From DATLLN01 sp963797175 (lineage in GTDB: Bacteria > Actinomycetota > Thermoleophilia > Gaiellales > JAICJC01): a DNA stretch of 64,000 nucleotides. This document shows, piece by piece, positions 50,456-58,279 of the stretch. The stretch lies in the NCBI GenBank assembly GCA_963797175.1, contig CAWCOL010000009.1, positions 1,178,001-1,242,000 on the forward strand, written 5' to 3'. Every line of letters begins with the position of its first letter. Position 1 is the stretch's first letter. Position numbers and translations under genes: made by a program. The notes below the pieces were generated by a model. It ran no database searches. It had not been told where the DNA came from and was given only the letters and a program-made list of their open reading frames with translations.

Positions 50456-51685
50456 CTACACCTGCGAGCGGGCGAAGGCGTGCGCCTCGCCGACAACCTG
50501 GCTGAACGGAACACCGAGCGCACGCATGAAGGCCTGCCGCTCCTGCCGAGGCGTCGCGTTCCCGTCAGGCGCGAGATCCTCGTAGGCCGCGGCCAGCGCA
50601 CGCACCGACGCGATCCCGCCGTGGTGGACGATGATCGCGTGCGTCATGGCGAGGCCGTCAAGGTAGGCGAGGCTGATCGCGCTCTCGTCCGTCAGCCCCC
50701 AGAGGTCGTCCACGGTGTTGTGCCAGCGCCCTGCGGTCGGATAGCCGGCGCGGTACGCACTGTCCAGGTGCTCGAACTTGAACTGCCAGTCGAACGCGTT
50801 GAGCGCGAGCGACTCCTCGTAGCGCGCCAGCCCTTCGACCAGGCTCTCCGGCGCGCCGACCAGCATGCCGCGGCTGGCGACGTGCGTCAGCTCGTGGACG
50901 ACGACGCCGCGCTGACCCGGCCCCGACCACTGCTTCCACTCCGGATGGTTGATGAAGACCAGGCCGTTTTTCTCCTCGCCGACCGCCTCGTCGAACCCTG
51001 AGACGTCGCCCACCGCCTGGGCGCTCGCCGCGTCGGGCAGGACGAAGATGACCGGCCGGCGGATGGCGCGGCCGCCGCCGTAGCGGTGCTGGAGGTAGGG
51101 CGCGTACGCGTCGGCCGTGTCGCGCGCCAGCCTGGCCCCCGCCGGATCCCCGGTTGCGTCCACGACGATCGCCCGCCTACCCAGGGTGTACCGGGCGCCG
51201 GTGATCGCCCCCAGGCCGGTCTTCGGCAGCACCACGTCGCCGGACTGTGAGGCGTCCGCGGCGACCAGCCACAACCCACCCACGGGACGGAGCTCGAGCT
51301 CCCGCTCGCCCATGTCGATCGGCACCGACGAGGGCGGCGCGCCCAGGGTCGCACGCATCGAGACGAGCACGCGGGCCCTGCCCGCCCGCTCCGTGGCGTC
51401 GTACGCGGTGACGCGCAGATCGGCGATCGGGATCCGGGACACCCACGCCTGGAGCTGCGCGAGCGACCGCGTGTCGGCCAGGCCCGCGGGCGCCTCCATC
51501 GCCGAGACCGGCGCGCCGTGCGCGAGTGCCTGGAGGAACCTGACGGCGGCCGGGCGGGCCGCGGACGGATCGTGCGCGACGGCCCGCGCCTTCGCAGCCT
51601 CCGTGGAGTGGACGCCGTACAGCGCGAGCGCGCTCGCCAGCGCGACGATCACCGCCACGAGACCTGTCAGCCGTGCCTGGCTCAC
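50456..51685 (-). CDS. Membrane-anchored or secreted gluzincin-like metallopeptidase (peptidase-MA type)
   Basis: About 409 residues from GTG 51685, which overlaps the preceding stop as GTGA. One N-terminal hydrophobic segment (LTGLVAVIVALASALALYGV) is a signal or anchor. Residues about 40-190 form a small NTF2-like or unknown domain. The zinc motif is VVVHELTHVASRG (HExxH, about residue 265), with ESLVEGLARYEESLALNAFD downstream containing the third ligand glutamate (EGLARYEE). This pattern is that of peptidase-MA-like gluzincins. It follows the solute-binding lipoprotein gene directly and is surely co-expressed with it. Confidence 0.7.
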   Translation of the reverse strand: MSQARLTGLVAVIVALASALALYGVHSTEAAKARAVAHDPSAARPAAVRFLQALAHGAPVSAMEAPAGLADTRSLAQLQAWVSRIPIADLRVTAYDATERAGRARVLVSMRATLGAPPSSVPIDMGERELELRPVGGLWLVAADASQSGDVVLPKTGLGAITGARYTLGRRAIVVDATGDPAGARLARDTADAYAPYLQHRYGGGRAIRRPVIFVLPDAASAQAVGDVSGFDEAVGEEKNGLVFINHPEWKQWSGPGQRGVVVHELTHVASRGMLVGAPESLVEGLARYEESLALNAFDWQFKFEHLDSAYRAGYPTAGRWHNTVDDLWGLTDESAISLAYLDGLAMTHAIIVHHGGIASVRALAAAYEDLAPDGNATPRQERQAFMRALGVPFSQVVGEAHAFARSQV

Positions 51686-53307
51686 CCCGGCTTCACCAGA
51701 CCGAGCAGCAGCCCCCACACCGGATTCCAGCGAGCGTCCTGGGCGCCGCTGGCGACGACGCCGCGCTCGATCGAGGAGTCGACCGGGATGACCGGCGCCG
51801 AGGCGACGACCGTCTGGTCGATCTGCGCCCACCGGGCGGCGGCCGCGGAGGGATCGAGCCCGCCCACAGCGGTCGCAGCGGCGACCGCTGCGTCGAGGTG
51901 GTGGTTGCAGTACTGGCTCAGATTCGTGTCGTTCGCAGTCCCCGGCCGGTACGCATCGCATCCCAGCACCCCGCCGAAGATGTTCGCCGGAGAGGGGTAG
52001 TCGGCGGTCCACGTCATCCCGGTGACCTGGCTGTGGTTCGCCGGGTCACCGAAGGTCTTCGCCTCGCCGGGCTCGTAGCGGGCGTGGAAGCCGATCGCGT
52101 CGAGCGTCCGCACCAGGCCGACGCCCCACCGCCGCTGCTCGGACACGACCGCGACCGTCACCTGCGTGCCCCGCATCCCCGATGCGCGCACCAGCGAGCG
52201 GGCACGGCCGAGGTCGGGCGCGGGACAGCCCGGCCGGTAGCCGGGGAACCCCGGCGGCAGCATCCGGCAACCCGGACGGGTCAGCCCGGCACCGTCCAGC
52301 TGGGCGTTCATCGCCCCGCGGTCGATCGCCAGCGCGAAGGCGCGGCGGGCGAGGACGCTGGTGAACGGCGCGACGCGGGTGTTCAGGGTCAGCATGCCCG
52401 TCGAGCGCGAGGGGAGCGCCACGATCGTCGCGCCGGCCACGTGGTCGGCTCGCAGAGGCACGCCGACCGCCGTCACGGCGGCGCCCTGGACGACCGCGTG
52501 CAGGGCATCCTGCGCCGTCATGCCCAGTGTGAAGACGATGTGGTCGGCCACGCCGGCCGGCTGCGCATCGGGCGCCCAGACGTGGAACTGCGGGTTGCGG
52601 CTGAGGATCAGCTGCTTGCCGGGCAGGAAGGACGACACCACGTAGGGACCGGTGGCCGGCAGCGCCTGGGTCGTCGCCCACGTCGTCGGCGTCCCCGGCG
52701 GCAGCGGGTAGGTGAGCGGCAGGGCGAGGATGAACGGGAACTCTGCGTTCGGCCGTGTCAGGTTGAAGGTGATCTCGCCGTTGAGGTCGTTGGTCTGGAT
52801 ACCGTCGGCGAGCGAGCACGTGGCCGGCGCGCTGTCACAGGCGGCCGCGCCGACGATCGTGCGCAGCGCGAACAGCCCCTGCGACCCGAGGGCGAAGTCG
52901 CGCTCGATCGCCCGGCGGACGTCGCTGGGCTGCACCGCCTGACCGGTCGAGTAGTGGATGCCCTGGCGGATCGTCGCCGTCCAGGTGCGGCCGCCGTCGG
53001 TCGAGGTCGGCATCGCCGTCGCCAGGTCGGGGACGAGCGTGGCCCCGGGGCTGCCGCCGACGTGGCGGAACCCGACGAGGCCGTCGTTGGTCAGCCCGAG
53101 CAGCGAGTCGCCCATCGGCGCGTAGCTCCAGGCGGGATCGAGGGTCGGGCTGTCGAGCGTGGACGCAACGGTGACCGACGTGGAGTGCAGCGGCTCCGCG
53201 GAGGCGGGGGTCGCGGTCGACGGCGCGGTGGAGCTGGAGACGCCGGAGCAGCCGGCGAGCACGGCGACGACCGCGCACGCGGACAGCGCGGAGATCCACC
53301 GGCCCAT
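51682..53307 (-). CDS. ABC transporter solute-binding lipoprotein, family 5 (peptide/nickel type)
   Basis: About 541 residues. Lipoprotein signal MGRWISALSACAVVAVLAGC, lipidated at Cys20, then a Ser/Thr-rich linker. Family-5 features: LTNDGLVGFRHVGGSPGATL, VPDLATAMPTSTDGGRTWTA (the typical DGxxWTF-type phrase), AVQPSDVRRAIERDF and LARRAFALAIDRGAMNAQL. It would bind oligopeptides or similar ligands outside the membrane. No permease or ATPase genes are adjacent, so it is an orphan binding protein; it is coupled instead to a metallopeptidase gene. ATG 53307 is preferred over 53322 because the lipobox spacing is normal. Confidence 0.85.
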   Translation of the reverse strand: MGRWISALSACAVVAVLAGCSGVSSSTAPSTATPASAEPLHSTSVTVASTLDSPTLDPAWSYAPMGDSLLGLTNDGLVGFRHVGGSPGATLVPDLATAMPTSTDGGRTWTATIRQGIHYSTGQAVQPSDVRRAIERDFALGSQGLFALRTIVGAAACDSAPATCSLADGIQTNDLNGEITFNLTRPNAEFPFILALPLTYPLPPGTPTTWATTQALPATGPYVVSSFLPGKQLILSRNPQFHVWAPDAQPAGVADHIVFTLGMTAQDALHAVVQGAAVTAVGVPLRADHVAGATIVALPSRSTGMLTLNTRVAPFTSVLARRAFALAIDRGAMNAQLDGAGLTRPGCRMLPPGFPGYRPGCPAPDLGRARSLVRASGMRGTQVTVAVVSEQRRWGVGLVRTLDAIGFHARYEPGEAKTFGDPANHSQVTGMTWTADYPSPANIFGGVLGCDAYRPGTANDTNLSQYCNHHLDAAVAAATAVGGLDPSAAAARWAQIDQTVVASAPVIPVDSSIERGVVASGAQDARWNPVWGLLLGLVKPG

Positions 53308-53384
53308 ACGCCCGCAGCTCACCAGATCAGTGTCGGCATCGGCGGCCCCGGTCCACAGCGGTGGCGCTCACACTGGGCCACGCC

Positions 53385-53942
53385 TCAGCCGAAGGGTGCG
53401 GCCCGGCGGCCGCGCGTCAGGACGACGGCGAAGATGGCCGCTGCGGCCAGGCCGATCGCGACCTCCACGTCCCACACCGTGTCCGGCGGCGCCAGCCGGC
53501 CGGTGGCGACGCGCGCAATCGGCTCCAGGCAGAGCGCGCCCGTGACCAGCGCCGCGCTGACCCACGAGCGGCTGGTGCGCCAGCGCTGGCCGAGCAGGCC
53601 GTAGAGCGCCCCGGTGACGACGCCGCCGACCACGTACTGCATGTTCGTGCCGAGCAGCGCGGCGACGTCGGCGGTACCGGGGTGGACGCCCTCGAACGGG
53701 CTCAGCGTCATCGCGAAGTAGCCGAACAGCGCCGCCTGCGTCGCGACCAGCCCCACCAGCACCGCACGCCTGGCGTCCCGCTGCGAGCAGCCGAACGCGA
53801 ACGGCAGCACCAGCCACGGCGCCGACACCTGGCTGGCGGTGGACGGCCACTGACCGAACAGGTCGAGCAGCCGCAGGCTGCCGAGGTACTGATCGGCGCC
53901 GCCGAAGACGAGGCCGACGATCACCGCGAGCACGAACGCCAT
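53385..53942 (-). CDS. Hypothetical polytopic membrane protein
   Basis: A 185-residue protein with about five spans: MAFVLAVIVGLVFGGADQYL, WLVLPFAFGCSQ, AVLVGLVATQAALFGYFAMT, VVGGVVTGALYGLLGQRW and VAIGLAAAAIFAVVLTRG. Arginine-rich loops (CSQRDARRAVLVG, GQRWRTSRSW) suggest a positive-inside orientation. The layout resembles small actinobacterial membrane proteins of DUF6518 type, but I am not certain. ATG 53942 is the only clear start. It lies between the kinase and solute-binding-protein genes, all on the minus strand. Confidence 0.6.
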   Translation of the reverse strand: MAFVLAVIVGLVFGGADQYLGSLRLLDLFGQWPSTASQVSAPWLVLPFAFGCSQRDARRAVLVGLVATQAALFGYFAMTLSPFEGVHPGTADVAALLGTNMQYVVGGVVTGALYGLLGQRWRTSRSWVSAALVTGALCLEPIARVATGRLAPPDTVWDVEVAIGLAAAAIFAVVLTRGRRAAPFG

Positions 53943-53969
53943 CGTGGCTCCAGGATAGCCCCGCTGTAC

Positions 53970-54821
53970 TCAGCTCAGCCAGCGCGCGACCTCAACGTGC
54001 TCCTCCACCGCGCCGTCGTCGCCCAGGCACCAGGCCAGGGTCTGGGCGATCGTCCAACGCCGCGCCCGATCCTCGTCCAGGTCGAGCGCGCTGCACAGGC
54101 GGGCGAGGCGGCCGCGCACCGCGTCGCGGCTGTGGCCGAGCTCGGTGCCGCGGACGATCGGCGCGGCGGCGAACGCGCGCTCGCCGATCAGCGGCTTGGG
54201 ATCGATCGCGAGCCACGGCTGCCGCTCCGCGCGGAGCACGTTGCCGGCATGGAGGTCCTGGTGCACCAGCACATGCTCGGGCTGCGTGGGCGGCAGCTCG
54301 GCCATGGCGGCCAGCGCCGCATCGAGCAGCTCGCGCTCGAAGGCGTGGGTGCGGTCCCAATCCCGCTGCAGGTCGGCCGCCCACCAGGCCGCCTCGTCGG
54401 CGAGTGTGCCGAACGGCGGGCCGGCGGGCACCCACAGCCGCGGCAGCAGGTCGATCAGGACGTCCAGCGCGGCCGCCTGCCCGGCGTCGATCAGCGGGGT
54501 GCCCGGCAGGCACCGCTCCAACAGCAGCGCGCCGGTCACGGCGTCGTGGTCGAGCAGCAGCACCGCGCCCTCGCCGCCCCAGCGGGCGAGCGCGGCGCCC
54601 TCGTGCTCGTTCTCACGCCCCGGGAACGCGATCTTGAGCACGACCGCCGTGCCGTCCGGGCGGACGGCGGGCAGCGCCAGCGACTCGAACGCGTAGGCGA
54701 ACGGCTCGCCCACGTCGCGCAGCGACCAGCGCTCGACGGCTGCCTCCAGCCTGGCCGGCAGCAGGGCCAGCCAGTCGCGCCCCTCGGCCGATTCCTCCAG
54801 CCAGCTCAGCCCCTCGTGCAT
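53970..54821 (-). CDS. Aminoglycoside/hydroxyurea-type phosphotransferase (APH(6)-like kinase)
   Basis: A 283-residue kinase-like protein. The N-lobe lysine is in GTAVVLKIAFPGRENEHEGA. The catalytic loop is EHVLVHQDLHAGNVLRAERQ (Brenner motif HxDxxxxN) and the metal-binding Asp is in WLAIDPKPLIGERAFAAAP, a phrase diagnostic of the APH(6)/hydroxyurea kinase family including streptomycin 6-kinases. It could inactivate an aminoglycoside or phosphorylate an endogenous small molecule. No other resistance gene is near. ATG 54821 gives the family start MHEGLSWLEESAEGRDW. Confidence 0.8.
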   Translation of the reverse strand: MHEGLSWLEESAEGRDWLALLPARLEAAVERWSLRDVGEPFAYAFESLALPAVRPDGTAVVLKIAFPGRENEHEGAALARWGGEGAVLLLDHDAVTGALLLERCLPGTPLIDAGQAAALDVLIDLLPRLWVPAGPPFGTLADEAAWWAADLQRDWDRTHAFERELLDAALAAMAELPPTQPEHVLVHQDLHAGNVLRAERQPWLAIDPKPLIGERAFAAAPIVRGTELGHSRDAVRGRLARLCSALDLDEDRARRWTIAQTLAWCLGDDGAVEEHVEVARWLS

Positions 54822-54863
54822 CGCGGCAACGCTAGATGATTGATGCCACGCGGAGCCTCCGGG

Positions 54864-55583
54864 TCAGCCGCCGGACAGCTGATCCAGGTCGACCGCGTCC
54901 GACGGCTCGGTCAGCGTGAACGGCTTGTCCCAGTCCGCAAAGGTGAGCGTGCCGCCGTCGCTGGCGGTCGAGACGATCTTGAGCGGGTACGGGTTGCCGG
55001 TGGTCGCGACGTAGAGCGTTCCGCCGGCCGAGCCGGTGTCCTTGACCGCGATCGCCGGCTGCCCGCCGATCGTCGTCGTGTCGCCCTTCTCCAGCGTGCC
55101 GTGCTTGCCGAGGGTCGTGCTCATCAGCGTGGAGAGGTCGGTGAGCGGCGTGAACGACGCGAGCTTGCCCGTGCTGGCGGAGCTGACGATCCACTTGCCG
55201 GCGAACAGCTGGCCGGCGGCGGTGCCGCCGAAGTGGCTCCAGAAGTCCGCATCGCCCTTGAAGTACGCCTTGTCGCCGACCCGCACCATGTCGAAGGTGA
55301 GGCCGTTGGTCGTGACGCGGCCGGCACCGCCCTTGCCCTTGACCAGGTGCAGGTCGAACGCAAGCGGCTGCCCGCCCAGGCTGGCGGCCTTGATGTGCAC
55401 CGAGCTGGCGTTCTGCGCGGCGGCCAGCGAGGCGGCGACGATGTCGTCGGCGGACTTCGAGCTGACGCCGTTGTCCTTCGCGGCCGAACCGCCCGACCCG
55501 GACGAGCCGCAGCCCGCCGCCAGGGCGACCAGCGCCAGCGCGACGCCGAGACGCAGACCACGTCGGACTCCACCCCGAGTCAT
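54864..55583 (-). CDS. LppX/LprG-like lipoprotein
   Basis: About 239 residues. Lipobox: LRLGVALALVALAAGCGSSG, with the acyl-cysteine near residue 24. The mature domain reads IVAASLAAAQNASSVHIKAA, LVKGKGGAGRVTTNGLTFDM and VGDKAYFKGDADFWSHFGG, then PLKIVSTASDGGTLTFADWD, which is the half-barrel LppX_LprAFG fold that binds lipids. In mycobacteria relatives carry lipoglycans to the surface. ATG 55583 is used; a longer ORF extends upstream but lacks signal features. Monocistronic as far as seen. Confidence 0.75.
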   Translation of the reverse strand: MTRGGVRRGLRLGVALALVALAAGCGSSGSGGSAAKDNGVSSKSADDIVAASLAAAQNASSVHIKAASLGGQPLAFDLHLVKGKGGAGRVTTNGLTFDMVRVGDKAYFKGDADFWSHFGGTAAGQLFAGKWIVSSASTGKLASFTPLTDLSTLMSTTLGKHGTLEKGDTTTIGGQPAIAVKDTGSAGGTLYVATTGNPYPLKIVSTASDGGTLTFADWDKPFTLTEPSDAVDLDQLSGG

Positions 55584-55829
55584 GCGATCACCGTACCCCG
55601 CTGCCCGGACGGCTCCGTCCAGGGTGTACCCCGCGCACGCGGCCGATGCTGGTGCGCCGCCCCCTTGACCCCAATGCCGTGCGGGAGACGCGAGGGCCGC
55701 GTGCGCGGGTACCTGCGGAAGACGCCACGATTCAGATGGTCGGACGTGCCTCCTTCGGACAGCTTCACGGCGGAGGCCGCGCCGTCGCCGCGCCCCCATC
55801 CACACCTGGCTGCGGCGCGCTCCGCGCCG

Positions 55830-57407
55830 TCACTTCTTCACCGGGCTCGGCGCCAGCGCCGCCAGCAGGGCGGTGCCGTTGGGGCTGCCCATCCCCGTGC
55901 ACGGATCCCATCCCGACGCCGCGTCGTAGCTGCCGTTGCTGCCCGCCACGATGTCGCGGAAGGTGCCCGCCGCGGGCGACTGGTAGACGAGCGGGTTGAG
56001 GAACCCGATCGAGGTGCCCAGCCCCTCGGTCAGCCGCGCGACCAGCGCCGACCAGAGCGGGGCGACGGCGCTGGTGCCGCCGATCGTGTGCTCGGTGCCG
56101 TCGATCCGCACGCGGTAGCCGGTCGTCGGGCAGGCGTCCCCTGCCACATCCGGCACGCCGCGCCCGGTCGCGCCCGGCTTCGCGGCCTGCTGCCACGCCG
56201 GCTGCGGATAGAGCGTGCTGATGCCGCCGCCGGTGGCCCCGCCGCCCTGCGCCCGGTCGTCCCAGACGACCTCGGCATCGATCGCACCGTCGGCCGTGGC
56301 CGTCAGCCGGGTGCCGCCGCAGCCGAGCACCCACGGGCTCGCAGCCGGGTAGTCCACGTGCGCCGCGCCGTCCGTCACGTTGTCCACCGAGCCGTCGTCT
56401 CCGGAGGCAGCGCAGATCGTGATGCCCAGCAGGCCGGCGTCCTGGAACGCCTCGTCCAGCGCGGCCCGCGTCTGCTCCGACCACTGCTCCTCGGCCATCC
56501 CCCAGCTGATCGAGATCGCGCAGGGGCGGTGGTCGGGGTCGTGCACGGCGGCGTTGATCGCGTCGATGAACCCGCGTGAGGTGTTGGGCGCGAAGTACAT
56601 CGCGATCGTCGCCTCTGGCGCCAACGCGCCGATCACGTCGGCGTCGAGCTGCACCTCACCGTCGGCGTCGGTGTCGACGCCCGCGGCCGTCGGCGCGCCG
56701 TCGATCGACTTGACGACGAGCTGGGGGCGCGTGGTGAGGCCGAGCGAGTCGATGTAGGCGTCGAAGTCCGCCTCGTCGATGCCGCCGCCGAACTCCACGA
56801 TCGCGACCGTCTGGTGCAGACCGGTCTGGCCGGCCGGGAAGTCGTACAGCGCACCCACCTCGACCGGGGTGAAGGGGCGCGGCTCGACCGCGGCGTCGGC
56901 GGCGAGGCGCCGGAAGTGGGCGACGACCTGCGGCCGCTCGTCGAATCCGACCACGGCGCGGACGATGTCCTCGAGCTCGTCGGGAACGTGCACGGGGCTC
57001 GTGCGCACCCGGTACGTGCCGCCGTCCACGGCATAGCGCGCCATCTCCACCTGGAACGCGGCCCGCATCTGCTCCGCCGTCCCGGACAGCGAGACCGTGC
57101 GCCGCGCGGGCTGCCGGTCGGTCACTTTGAGGCCGTACTGGGCGGCGAAGGCGTCGACCCGCGCCAGGTCCATCGCCGACGCCTGCCGCTGCTCCTCCAG
57201 CGCGGGCAGGTCGAGGTGCGGGCGGTCGGCCGGGCCCGCGTCGCCGAGCAGCGTCGAGCGCAGTTCGGCGTCATTCGACCCGCCGGCGCGGAGCACGACC
57301 GTGACCTCGATCGGCTCGTCCGCCGGGACATCGCCGGCGGGGGTGCCGTGGGGCACCTTGCCGCTGCCGCTGGCCTTCAGACGGACGTGGTGGGAAAACG
57401 CGCTCAC
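55830..57407 (-). CDS. S53-family serine-carboxyl peptidase (kumamolisin-like)
   Basis: A 525-residue protein. The activation (pro-kumamolisin) domain covers residues about 1-150, including RRTVSLSGTAEQMRAAFQVE and FDERPQVVAHFRRLAADAAV. The catalytic domain begins VGALYDFPAGQTGLHQTVAI. The Glu/Asp pair is in DGEVQLDADVIGALAP, the oxyanion Asp in CAASGDDGSVDNV, and the serine in IGGTSAVAPLWSALVARL. The calcium site is near the end (FRDIVAGSNGSYDAASGWDP). No classical signal peptide precedes the pro-domain, as in several kumamolisins. It is an acid-active endopeptidase by family. Confidence 0.88.
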   Translation of the reverse strand: MSAFSHHVRLKASGSGKVPHGTPAGDVPADEPIEVTVVLRAGGSNDAELRSTLLGDAGPADRPHLDLPALEEQRQASAMDLARVDAFAAQYGLKVTDRQPARRTVSLSGTAEQMRAAFQVEMARYAVDGGTYRVRTSPVHVPDELEDIVRAVVGFDERPQVVAHFRRLAADAAVEPRPFTPVEVGALYDFPAGQTGLHQTVAIVEFGGGIDEADFDAYIDSLGLTTRPQLVVKSIDGAPTAAGVDTDADGEVQLDADVIGALAPEATIAMYFAPNTSRGFIDAINAAVHDPDHRPCAISISWGMAEEQWSEQTRAALDEAFQDAGLLGITICAASGDDGSVDNVTDGAAHVDYPAASPWVLGCGGTRLTATADGAIDAEVVWDDRAQGGGATGGGISTLYPQPAWQQAAKPGATGRGVPDVAGDACPTTGYRVRIDGTEHTIGGTSAVAPLWSALVARLTEGLGTSIGFLNPLVYQSPAAGTFRDIVAGSNGSYDAASGWDPCTGMGSPNGTALLAALAPSPVKK

Positions 57408-57522
57408 GACTCACCCCCTGGCCCCGTCGACCGCCACACCGTTGTGCCGATCGACTCGACCGTTGACTCTAGTCAACGTCGCCTGAGCCGTCAACTGCCC
57501 CGACGTCATCTAGGCTGCGCGG

Positions 57523-58149
57523 ATGTCGCTCCGCGTCGTTGGAGCCGGGCTGGGACGCACCGGCACGAACTCGCTCAAGCTCGGGCTCGAGCGGCTGCTC
57601 GACGGCCCCTGCTACCACATGCTCGAGCTGTTCCCGCGGCCGCAGCAGATCGACGCCTGGAAAGCGGCGCTCCGCGGCGAGGCGGTGGACTACGAGGCCC
57701 TGCTGGACGGCTTCGTCGCGACGGTGGACTGGCCCGCGTGCGCGGTCTGGCGCGAGCTGCGCGCGGCGAACCCGGCCGCGGTCGTGGTGCTCAGCCAGCG
57801 GCGGACTGCGGAGGAGTGGTGGGAGAGCTTCGACCGCACGATCGCGACCAACCTCAAGCAGCCGGTGCCGCCGGAGGACACGGAGTGGGTCAGGCGCCGC
57901 GAGCTGTCGATGGCGATGATGGAGCGGTTCACGCCCCGCTGGGCCGAGCGCGACGGGGCGATCGAGGCCTACCTGCGGCACAACGCCGCCGTCTGCGCGG
58001 AGGTGCCGGCCGCCGACCTGATCGAGTGGCGGCCCGACGACGGCTGGGAGCCGCTCTGCGCCGGTCTCGGTCTGCCCGTGCCCGATGAGCCCTTCCCGCA
58101 CGTCAACCGGCGCGAGGAGTTCCGCGCCGCGATGAACCTCGACGAGTAG
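57523..58149 (+). CDS. Sulfotransferase-family protein
   Basis: A 208-residue protein. The PAPS-binding loop is near the start: VVGAGLGRTGTNSLKLGLER (residues about 5-24). The second phosphate-binding region is VVLSQRRTAEEWWESFDRTI. The C-terminus EEFRAAMNLDE is shorter than in most sulfotransferases. It belongs with the sulfotransf_4-like (NAD-dependent epimerase neighbour) group of P-loop proteins often found in actinobacteria. Acceptor unknown. It stands alone, divergent from the S53 peptidase gene and followed 130 bp later by the formate dehydrogenase operon. Confidence 0.75.
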   Translation: MSLRVVGAGLGRTGTNSLKLGLERLLDGPCYHMLELFPRPQQIDAWKAALRGEAVDYEALLDGFVATVDWPACAVWRELRAANPAAVVVLSQRRTAEEWWESFDRTIATNLKQPVPPEDTEWVRRRELSMAMMERFTPRWAERDGAIEAYLRHNAAVCAEVPAADLIEWRPDDGWEPLCAGLGLPVPDEPFPHVNRREEFRAAMNLDE

Positions 58150-58279
58150 CGGGTAGAGGGGTTCACAGCAGGGAAGTGGCCGGTTCTCCACTGCCCGCAA
58201 GCGCGTGGGGATGGCATCATGTACGTACCGGAGCCGGTTGTCCGGGCCCGACGAGGCGATCGAAGGGAGGTGATCGGAC

